A stretch of 64,000 bases of DNA from Fibrobacter succinogenes. GTDB lineage: Bacteria; Fibrobacterota; Fibrobacteria; Fibrobacterales; Fibrobacteraceae. Positions 24,049-30,740 of the stretch are shown piece by piece; the stretch's first letter is position 1, and every line of letters starts with the position of its first letter. The stretch lies in contig CADBHQ010000004.1 in NCBI GenBank assembly GCA_902794535.1, forward strand, positions 124,001 to 188,000. Direction: 5' to 3'. Below the pieces are notes generated by a model that worked only from the letters and a program-made list of their open reading frames with translations, was not told where the DNA came from and ran no database searches. A program made the translations under genes and the position numbers.

Positions 24049-24803
24049 ACTTGAATGGTGCGGATTTCGCCGGGCTTTAAATCACCTAGCGAGTATTTAT
24101 CGAATTGAATGCGCATGAGGCGCATGACTTCATAGCCGAGGTGGGCCAGCATGCGACGGATTTCGCGGTTCTTGCCTTCGGACAAAGTAATTTCAAGCCA
24201 ACAGTTCTTTTCGCCTTCGTTTGCGAGTGTGACGCGTTCGGCATGCATGAATTCTTCGCTTTCGCCGAAGACGCGGGGCGGAACGCTGAAGCCTTTTTCC
24301 ATTTGCGAAAGTTCGGTGGCGGTGGGTTTGCCCTTGACCTGCACGCGGTAGATTTTGAGGTGTGTGGGGTCGGTGAGGACGCGATCCGCCCAGGTTGTGT
24401 CGTTAGTAAACAGCAGCAAGCCTTCGCTTGCGGCGTCGAGGCGGCCTACGGGAGCGATGTGTGGCATGGGTTTGCCGGGATACATCTTGGCGAATTGCTC
24501 GCGGAATAAATCCATCACGGTCTTGCGGCCCTTTTCGTCGCTTGCGGTGGTGACGATTCCGCGAGGCTTGTTCATGGCGAAGTAGACGAACTCGCTTGCG
24601 GTAACGGGGACGCCGTCAACGAGAATTTCGTCGTTTTCGTAGGCAGGCGATTCGGGGTCGCGCACAGGCTTGCCACGGAGAAACACGTGGCCTTCGCGCA
24701 CCAACTTTTCGGCTTGGCTGCGGCTGCAATAGCCGCGTTTGGAAATGACGCGGGCAACGCCGTGGGCGCCTTGCTTTGTGGGTTTGCGGTTATTGAATGC
24801 CAT
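24045..24803 (-). CDS. RsuA/RluB-family pseudouridine synthase
   Basis: 252 residues. An S4 RNA-binding domain at about residues 17-65 (RVISKRGYCSRSQAEKLVREGHV) is followed by the catalytic domain with VGRLDAASEGLLLFTND, the Asp of GRLD being catalytic, and SEGKNREIRRMLAHLGYEV. It modifies 16S or 23S rRNA; RluB/RluE/RluF type cannot be separated here. Its stop overlaps the ftsE stop on the other strand, and its start overlaps the end of the arginase-fold gene by 14 bases. Confidence 0.88.
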   Translation of the reverse strand: MAFNNRKPTKQGAHGVARVISKRGYCSRSQAEKLVREGHVFLRGKPVRDPESPAYENDEILVDGVPVTASEFVYFAMNKPRGIVTTASDEKGRKTVMDLFREQFAKMYPGKPMPHIAPVGRLDAASEGLLLFTNDTTWADRVLTDPTHLKIYRVQVKGKPTATELSQMEKGFSVPPRVFGESEEFMHAERVTLANEGEKNCWLEITLSEGKNREIRRMLAHLGYEVMRLMRIQFDKYSLGDLKPGEIRTIQV

Positions 24804-25599
24804 GGAGCCCCGTGAGTAAGCGGAAAAGTTTCTCGTTTAGAGCGTTGTTGAGCGCGTCTGCTGTGGCGGTGTCTTCGAATCCTATGTCGCGGGCGCGTTC
24901 TCCGCAAATGTCGATGCCTAGAATTTTTCGATTTTGGGCGAGAATCTGGAGCGTTTCGGCCAGTTGGTCGTAGGTGAGAGAACCTTGATCCCAGTTGGTG
25001 GCTGCCTCTGCCGTAGAGAGGGCGTCTTTATCAATGGATATATAGAGGCTAGACGAAAGAGATGTGAAATGTGAGATGTGAGATGAGAGTGTGACTATCT
25101 CACTTTCGCGGATGAAGGTGACGCGGTTTAGTATTTCGGCGGAGTTTGCTTGTGAAAGGTCTTCGCGAATTTCTTCGACTAGGTGGTCGGCGACTCCGAT
25201 AACGATTACATTCTGCACGAACTTGTTGTGGTCTAGAACTTCTTTAATCCAGCCACCGCAACTCAAGATTCCTTCGAATCTGGGCGGTTGCATGTCGGGA
25301 TGGTGGTCGAATACCACAAGGTCAAACGGTTCCTGAACTTGGTCTGTCCAGAGCTTGCTCATGTAGTGGTAATTGCCGTTGTCGAAAAAGTGAATGCCGA
25401 AGGAATCGTTGCCAACGCTTTCGATTTGTTGATGGAGAATGGCTTGCGCTTCGTCATCGCAGTAGCAGTCGGTGCCGTCAACTTGAGTGCAATCAAACCA
25501 ATGAATATTCTTGTCGGTAGCCGCAGACTCCCGCAACCCTTGTATAAAAGGCTGCTCGGCGTAAACGCCTGTGAAATCTTGAACGGTAACGACTGGCAT
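24790..25599 (-). CDS. Arginase/agmatinase-fold protein
   Basis: 269 residues. Metal-ligand motifs of the ureohydrolase family are visible: VVFDHHPDMQ (DxHxD type) and YISIDKDALS (SxDxD type), with GIDICGE near the end. The first conserved metal-binding His region is weak, so the substrate (arginine, agmatine, formiminoglutamate or other) cannot be assigned. Between the two motifs the protein runs SEIVTLSSHISHFTSLSSS, which is the translation of a heptanucleotide tract (25051-25106). It begins 18 bases after the radical SAM gene and overlaps the pseudouridine synthase gene. Confidence 0.75.
   Translation of the reverse strand: MPVVTVQDFTGVYAEQPFIQGLRESAATDKNIHWFDCTQVDGTDCYCDDEAQAILHQQIESVGNDSFGIHFFDNGNYHYMSKLWTDQVQEPFDLVVFDHHPDMQPPRFEGILSCGGWIKEVLDHNKFVQNVIVIGVADHLVEEIREDLSQANSAEILNRVTFIRESEIVTLSSHISHFTSLSSSLYISIDKDALSTAEAATNWDQGSLTYDQLAETLQILAQNRKILGIDICGERARDIGFEDTATADALNNALNEKLFRLLTGLHGIQ
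25051..25106. repeat. Heptanucleotide tract inside the arginase-fold gene
   Basis: Eight units in one phase: AGACGAA, AGAGATG, TGAAATG, TGAGATG, TGAGATG, AGAGTGT, GACTATC, TCACTTT. It joins the AGACGAA and TGAGATG families. It is translated on the minus strand as part of the protein. Confidence 0.8.
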
Positions 25600-25617
25600 G
25601 TTGACTCAAATATAAAC

Positions 25618-26547
25618 TTATTTTCCAAAGCGCTTGCAGAAGGTGCAACTTTGACAAAGCGGGTGGCGCAATTCGTGTTTTTCGAATCCTTCGCGGAGGC
25701 TATTGGCTGCAGGTGATTCGAGAATTTCGGCGAGGCTTTGGTCGGCTATGTGCCCGAGCGTGATTTGCCCGCTATGGTCGAGACAGCAAGCGACAACGCG
25801 TCCGTCATGGAGTACCGCAACGTGCGTGTCTAAAGCGCGGCACGTGCCTGCGATTCTTTCGTCTCTCGTCTGTAGGGCTTTGCACGTTCTCTCGTCTAAC
25901 TCGGGCCATTCAAAGCGGGAATCTTGATGCAGGTAAATTCTTCCGACAACGGGGAAACTCTTGTGCCGACTGCAGAAATGCTCTAGCGAAATTTGTTGGC
26001 GAGGTTCTGCGCCGCTTGATGCGTTGCCGAAAGCTTCGTTGACCTTGGAAATCATGGTTTGATTCCATGCGTCGCTGGCGTCGTCGCCTACGTTCCAGAG
26101 TCTTAAATTGATATACAGGTCCGGACGTTCGGCGTTTGCGAGCTTACAAAAGTCGAGGACATCTTGAAGGTGGCGCGAGGCTATCTCTGGCGTAAGTTCC
26201 GCATAGGCATGCGTTGAAAAATTCACTTGTCGCACGGCGGGGGAGGCAAGAATCAGCTTGCCGGTGCGTGCAATGGTGGTGCCGTTTGTGGTCAAGTTCA
26301 GTTTGAGGGTTGTGGATTCTAGTTTTTTAAGGAAAAGTCCGAATCCTGGATGCAGCGTGGGTTCGCCAAGCACATGAAAGTAGACGTTCTCGGCTACGGT
26401 TGCCGATTCGGCAATACAACGCTCGAATAGTTCCGAACTCATGAAATCACGCTTGCCCTGCGGATTGTCAGAAGAACCCTTTCCGCAGGGGCAAAAGCTG
26501 CAATTCAAATTGCAAACATTTGTGATTTCAATATAGACCGCGTTCAT
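25618..26547 (-). CDS. Radical SAM protein with SPASM-like C-terminus
   Basis: 309 residues. The iron-sulfur motif CNLNCSFC begins at about Cys12; HVLGEPTLHPGF, LNLTTNGTT and VNFSTHAY follow in the partial TIM barrel. The C-terminal part has Cys residues in GTCRALDTH, VVACCLDHSG and LCQSCTFCKRF, a SPASM-like auxiliary cluster. Such enzymes often modify peptides or act on small molecules, but no substrate is indicated. Just before the SPASM region is ELDERTCKALQTRDERI, encoded by a heptad tract and nearly repeated in the HrpA helicase at 54841. Confidence 0.85.
   Translation of the reverse strand: MNAVYIEITNVCNLNCSFCPCGKGSSDNPQGKRDFMSSELFERCIAESATVAENVYFHVLGEPTLHPGFGLFLKKLESTTLKLNLTTNGTTIARTGKLILASPAVRQVNFSTHAYAELTPEIASRHLQDVLDFCKLANAERPDLYINLRLWNVGDDASDAWNQTMISKVNEAFGNASSGAEPRQQISLEHFCSRHKSFPVVGRIYLHQDSRFEWPELDERTCKALQTRDERIAGTCRALDTHVAVLHDGRVVACCLDHSGQITLGHIADQSLAEILESPAANSLREGFEKHELRHPLCQSCTFCKRFGK
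25854..25898. repeat. Heptanucleotide tract inside the radical SAM gene, AGACGAA family (copy C)
   Basis: On the minus strand it reads AGACGAGAGAACGTGCAAAG then CCCTACAGACGAGAGACGAA. The order of units matches copies A (7529) and B (54841). In-frame translation LDERTCKALQTRDER. Confidence 0.8.
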
Positions 26548-26550
26548 GCT

Positions 26551-27924
26551 TTACTTGAGTCTCAGCTTTTTCTGGGCGTAAATGCTTTGACCACCGTTGC
26601 AAACGAAGGCGAATACGCATACGATAAAGAAGGCTGGCAAAGTGTCAAATCCAAAAATCTCGGCACCAATGAAGATGGGTGCCAAGAGCGTGTTGGTCGC
26701 TCCGCCAAAGACGGCTGCGTAACCAAGGGCAGCTGCGAGCGGCAGGGGCACGCCTACCATGGCGGCTACCCAAGCGCCAAAGGTTGCTCCGATGGCGAAC
26801 AACGGCGTGACTTCGCCGCCCTTGAACCCGACGGCAATTGTTGCAATCGTGAGTGCAAATTTCAGAATCCAGTCGCAGGCAAAAACCGTCGTGCCAACGG
26901 CGGCTCCGTTTGTAAAGCAGAAATCAATCAGGTTCGTGCCCAGGCCCGCATAGCGGCCCTGCCAGAACAACAGCAAAAGAAGGCTAATAGCGATGCCGAC
27001 AAAGGCGATGCGCTTGAATGCATTTGGCAACTTGTTTGCGGCGAGATTCTTGGCGAGCGAAAGCAACTTGGCAAAACCGCCACCGACAATGCCGAAAAGA
27101 ACACCGAGCAAAGCAAGTTTCAGTACAAATTGAATATTCAATCCGTTTTCATTCCACAGGAGTCCGGCGACATTCCAATCCGGGAAAAGCGTGCTCAAAT
27201 CAACGGAGAACTTTTCAAGCCCGAGCATTTCGGAAACCTTGTAGGCTGTAAATGCCGCGACCGTTGCGGGGAGTAATGCCGACAGATTCAAGTAGCCCAC
27301 AAGCAGAACTTCGAGCGCGAGCGCAATGGCGGCAAGCGGTGTCTGGAAAAGCCCGGCAAAGCCTGCGGCCATGCCTGCAATCAGCAGAATCTTGCTTGCG
27401 TTTTCAATATGAATCTTTTTGCTGATGTTGTGCCCGAGAGTTGCGCCAATTTGAATCGCGACGCCTTCGCGGCCGGCGCTACCGCCGAACAAATGAGTAA
27501 GCCAAGTACTCACCGCGACCATCGGGATCATGCGCAGCGGAATTTCGCTTTCTTTACCGTGGGCGACCCCGAAAACCATATCCATGCCGCGTTCGGTGCC
27601 TTTGCCAAATTTTTTGTAACCCAGTACAATCACAACACCAATCAAGGCGAGTCCCGGAATCCAGTAAAGCGGGTTGGCATCACGTACTGCGCTCACTGCC
27701 AAGAGCACCTGCCCAAAGAAAGCTGTAAGGGCTCCAACAATTGCACCTATGACAGCTGCAACAACCGTTAAAATCGGGAGCGATAGCCATTTTTGAACAA
27801 ATGCGCGGATTCTTGCCTTCATTTGTTCTTTTGCCATTTGCATCATTTGCTCCTTCATTTCGGAGGACATGCTGGCGAATTGTTCCTTGAACTGGTTGTA
27901 TTTGCCAAAATCTCTAAAATTCAT
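26551..27924 (-). CDS. ClC-family chloride channel/transporter
   Basis: 457 residues with about ten membrane segments. Selectivity-filter motifs of the family are visible: FGGSAGREGVAIQIGA (GREGP-type) and FKGGEVTPLFAIGATFGAWV (GGxFxP-like). An amphipathic Met/Lys/Gln-rich stretch of about 45 residues precedes the first helix. ClC proteins move chloride or fluoride, often exchanging protons. It begins 68 bases from the divergent AlgX-like gene and ends three bases before the radical SAM start, so it may lead that minus-strand group. Confidence 0.88.
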   Translation of the reverse strand: MNFRDFGKYNQFKEQFASMSSEMKEQMMQMAKEQMKARIRAFVQKWLSLPILTVVAAVIGAIVGALTAFFGQVLLAVSAVRDANPLYWIPGLALIGVVIVLGYKKFGKGTERGMDMVFGVAHGKESEIPLRMIPMVAVSTWLTHLFGGSAGREGVAIQIGATLGHNISKKIHIENASKILLIAGMAAGFAGLFQTPLAAIALALEVLLVGYLNLSALLPATVAAFTAYKVSEMLGLEKFSVDLSTLFPDWNVAGLLWNENGLNIQFVLKLALLGVLFGIVGGGFAKLLSLAKNLAANKLPNAFKRIAFVGIAISLLLLLFWQGRYAGLGTNLIDFCFTNGAAVGTTVFACDWILKFALTIATIAVGFKGGEVTPLFAIGATFGAWVAAMVGVPLPLAAALGYAAVFGGATNTLLAPIFIGAEIFGFDTLPAFFIVCVFAFVCNGGQSIYAQKKLRLK

Positions 27925-27980
27925 GGATAATCCTTGATTGCGCGGTAAATTTAGAAATTTAGTCCGAAAAGCAGATTTAG

Positions 27981-27986
27981 TATATT
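27981..27986 (+). promoter_or_regulatory. TATATT hexamer six bases before the AlgX-like gene
   Basis: TATATT-TGAAAT-ATG(27993); no Shine-Dalgarno sequence. Candidate leaderless promoter of the 28-40 kb operon. Confidence 0.45.
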
Positions 27987-27992
27987 TGAAAT

Positions 27993-29969
27993 ATGAAATT
28001 GGAATCCCGCTCTAAAAAATTTTCATTGACTCAGATTTCTTTGGCGATGCTTTCGTCGTCGCTCTTGGTGGCAGCACTTTCTTCGTGCGCTTCGAACAAG
28101 CCTGATGCTAATGCGCCTGCGACCGAGAGCGTGTCTGCGGAGCGCCCGGCAGCACTTCCGCCTCAGCCTTCGACTCCGGTGACCGTATTTGAAATGAAGT
28201 TCCTGAGTGTAGACAAGCAGGTGCGTGTGGTCAATAAGCCCACTCTTGCGGCGCTTGATTTTGCAGCGTATTTCAATAACCCGATTCGCCTGGCGGGCAA
28301 AGAAGAAAAGCCTGAAAACTATACGGGCAAAATGGCTTCGGCAAAGCTTGCAGAATATCCTTTCCCGATGCTGGATTCCCTTTCGGAATATGAACCTGCC
28401 GCTGTTGCGGGCCGTCAGCCTTTGGCTTGGGAACCGCTTGCGAAAATTCTATACGCACAGACCGGAAATGATTCGCTCTCGCAGATGTTGAATTCTATTG
28501 AAGCGGTCAAGTGGAACGAACCCGATGTATTCAGAGCCTTCCAGACGGTAACCCGCATGTGGGGCGTTCCTCTGAGCGATGGCTCGGTAGATTGGTGGGT
28601 CGAAGTGATGCCCGCTATGTGGACAGAACGTTCTGTGTTCTACGGCAAACTGAAGTTAAGCTCTACAGGTGAAACTGCTGAAATCCTGAATTATTATCTG
28701 ACTGGCGAAATGAACATTGACGACGCCATGAACTGGGCTCGTACATTGTCTTCTTACTGGTATCCGACTTTGAATACGGACTTGGAACCCCATACGGCTG
28801 GTGCGACCTGGGAAGGTGACAAGAATAGGCCTTTCGCTGTGATGCGCGGAAACCCGATGGGTACGCCGATGTGGGTTGCTTTTGAAGTGCCTGCTTTCCG
28901 CATGAATGATGAAGCCTTGCGCGCCAAGCGTACGGCAGATTCTTTGGCCGAAGCGGGTGAGGTGGTGCCGGTGAACCGTACGCTTGATACAAGTTCTGCT
29001 TTCAGGCTCGAAACGCTTGCTTCGCTCGAAGGTACTTGCCCTGTGAATGCGGACACAAAAAAATTCCGCGATGCTCTTTCGAAAAAACTGAAGAAGCTTC
29101 CGAAGGAACAGAACGCTTGGGCTGGTGGCGACATGCTTTGGTTTAGGCGCAATGCCAACTACCTGCTTGCCGATAAAATAACCAAGCAAGATTCCTTGCA
29201 CAATCCGCTTCCGCGCTTGCTGGAACTCAAGAAGTATCTGGATTCCTTGAATGTGCAGCTCTTGGTGGTGCCGGTTCCGGTGAAAGAAGAAATTTACGGC
29301 GAACGCCTTGTCGAAGGTACTGCCGCTGACCTTTGCGTAAATCCTGCTGGTCGCGAATTTACTCGCGAAATGCTTGCCGCTGGGCTCGACGTGCTTGATC
29401 TTTACCCGGCTCTGATGGCTGCCAAATCGGGCGATGAACCTCCGCATTACAGCTACCAACGCTACGATACGCACTGGTCCTTGCCTGGCATGCTTGCTGC
29501 CATGGAACTCTTGGCTAGCCGCGTGACTCAGTATTCTTGGTACGCCGAATCGGGAGCACAACCTGGTTCGCTTAATCTGCAAGAAACGCAAACGGTGCGA
29601 GAAGGCGATCTCGTGGCGCATTTGCCTGATGCTGAAAAGTCCAAATATGCGGCAGATACTTTGCCTGCGATGAAAATCTTCAAGGGTACCGAAGCTTACA
29701 AGGGCGGCAAGAATTCGCCGATTCTCTTGATGGGAGATTCCTTTACGGGCGTGTTTGAATCGGTCGACCAGAAATCGGGCGGCCCGGGCTCGCTCTTGGC
29801 TTACGCGACAGGGCTTGACGTGCAGGTGCTTACTAGCTGGGGCGGCGGCCCGGGCGTTTATCACCGCATGATGAAAATGAAGAAGGATATGCAGAGCAAG
29901 CGCCTCGTGATTTACATGATGACGGCTCGCGACTTCTGGCAGTCTCCCATGGAGTGGGATGCTCTCTAA
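27993..29969 (+). CDS. AlgX/AlgJ-like SGNH acyltransferase lipoprotein
   Basis: 658 residues. The lipoprotein signal ends AALSSCAS. An N-terminal region of about 300 residues has no recognised domain. The C-terminal part matches the AlgX/AlgJ SGNH fold: DMLWFRRNANYLLADK, LLVVPVPVKEEIYG, YDTHWSLPGM with the catalytic Asp-x-His, and LLMGDSFTGVFES with the catalytic Ser. Such proteins complete O-acetylation of exported glycans with an MBOAT partner such as the one at 19770. It is first in a probable operon and overlaps the next gene by 11 bases. Confidence 0.82.
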   Translation: MKLESRSKKFSLTQISLAMLSSSLLVAALSSCASNKPDANAPATESVSAERPAALPPQPSTPVTVFEMKFLSVDKQVRVVNKPTLAALDFAAYFNNPIRLAGKEEKPENYTGKMASAKLAEYPFPMLDSLSEYEPAAVAGRQPLAWEPLAKILYAQTGNDSLSQMLNSIEAVKWNEPDVFRAFQTVTRMWGVPLSDGSVDWWVEVMPAMWTERSVFYGKLKLSSTGETAEILNYYLTGEMNIDDAMNWARTLSSYWYPTLNTDLEPHTAGATWEGDKNRPFAVMRGNPMGTPMWVAFEVPAFRMNDEALRAKRTADSLAEAGEVVPVNRTLDTSSAFRLETLASLEGTCPVNADTKKFRDALSKKLKKLPKEQNAWAGGDMLWFRRNANYLLADKITKQDSLHNPLPRLLELKKYLDSLNVQLLVVPVPVKEEIYGERLVEGTAADLCVNPAGREFTREMLAAGLDVLDLYPALMAAKSGDEPPHYSYQRYDTHWSLPGMLAAMELLASRVTQYSWYAESGAQPGSLNLQETQTVREGDLVAHLPDAEKSKYAADTLPAMKIFKGTEAYKGGKNSPILLMGDSFTGVFESVDQKSGGPGSLLAYATGLDVQVLTSWGGGPGVYHRMMKMKKDMQSKRLVIYMMTARDFWQSPMEWDAL

Positions 29970-30705
29970 ATTATCGCGTCTTGCAAAGCGCCTGTTCTGG
30001 CCGGTGCTAATCGTCGTTTTTGCGGCGTCGTTAGCGCTAGTGCTCTGGAGTGGGCGTGCCGAGACCATGGGCTTTCGCGATGCGGCGTGTTCTTTTGAAG
30101 ACCGCATGCCAGGTTGCCTCGATTCGCTTGAACTCTGGAATGGGGGACTTGCGTATTTCGACAGTTCGCTTGCGACTACCGGCGATACTTTGTGGAGCCT
30201 GAAAAGTTTGCTCTGGACGTATTGGGACCTTGAATTTGCGGGCGCAGGTGATGCTGCCGTTTCCGCCGAAGCGATTCTCCCGCTGCATGTGCTGCAAATG
30301 AAAAAGTCCGGCTGCATGGGCCTTTCTTGGCTAGCGATGATGCTTGCCGAAGCGCGGAACTTGCCACTTTCTGTCATCATGCTCCCGGGACATGTGTTCC
30401 TGCGCTACGGCGTGGATTCTTCAACGGCAATCAATCTGGAACCCAACCGCGAAGGCTATAGCTATACCGACGCCGAGTACCGCGAAAAGTACAAGGCTGG
30501 CCCCTGGACTGGGCTTGAATTCAAACCGCTTACGCCCTCGCAGTTTGTGGGACTCGCCGCTTTCAACATGGGAAATCTGTACTTAGACAGCGATTTACGA
30601 CGTGCGCTCACTTGGTATCGCATGGCCGAGGAGTTCTTTTCGGAATATCCGGGCATCAAGGCCAACCAAGAGATTGCTAAAAGCCGCTTACCAGACCATT
30701 TGTAA
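29959..30705 (+). CDS. Membrane-anchored transglutaminase-like protein
   Basis: 248 residues. One N-terminal membrane anchor (about residues 12-30) is followed by a domain with Cys in KSGCMGLSWLAMML and His in LPGHVFLRYG, in the order seen in SirB1-type transglutaminase-like (transglut_core2) proteins. The C-terminus looks like a single TPR (NMGNLYLDSDLRRALTWYRMAEEFFSEY). Peptidase, transpeptidase or non-catalytic roles are all possible. It overlaps the AlgX-like gene and sits 36 bases before the first TIGR02171 gene, so it is likely part of the same envelope locus. Confidence 0.7.
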   Translation: MLSKLSRLAKRLFWPVLIVVFAASLALVLWSGRAETMGFRDAACSFEDRMPGCLDSLELWNGGLAYFDSSLATTGDTLWSLKSLLWTYWDLEFAGAGDAAVSAEAILPLHVLQMKKSGCMGLSWLAMMLAEARNLPLSVIMLPGHVFLRYGVDSSTAINLEPNREGYSYTDAEYREKYKAGPWTGLEFKPLTPSQFVGLAAFNMGNLYLDSDLRRALTWYRMAEEFFSEYPGIKANQEIAKSRLPDHL

Positions 30706-30728
30706 GCGAATTTTGGACTCGAAATTGC

Positions 30729-30734
30729 TATTTT
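30729..30734 (+). promoter_or_regulatory. TATTTT hexamer six bases before the first TIGR02171 gene
   Basis: TATTTT-TAGCAA-ATG(30741). May give an internal leaderless start within the operon. Confidence 0.35.
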
Positions 30735-30740
30735 TAGCAA

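Noticed and set aside
28656..30380. 574-codon open frame antisense to the AlgX-like gene
   Set aside because: It crosses the AlgX-like/transglutaminase-like gene junction and has no domain; it is a shadow.
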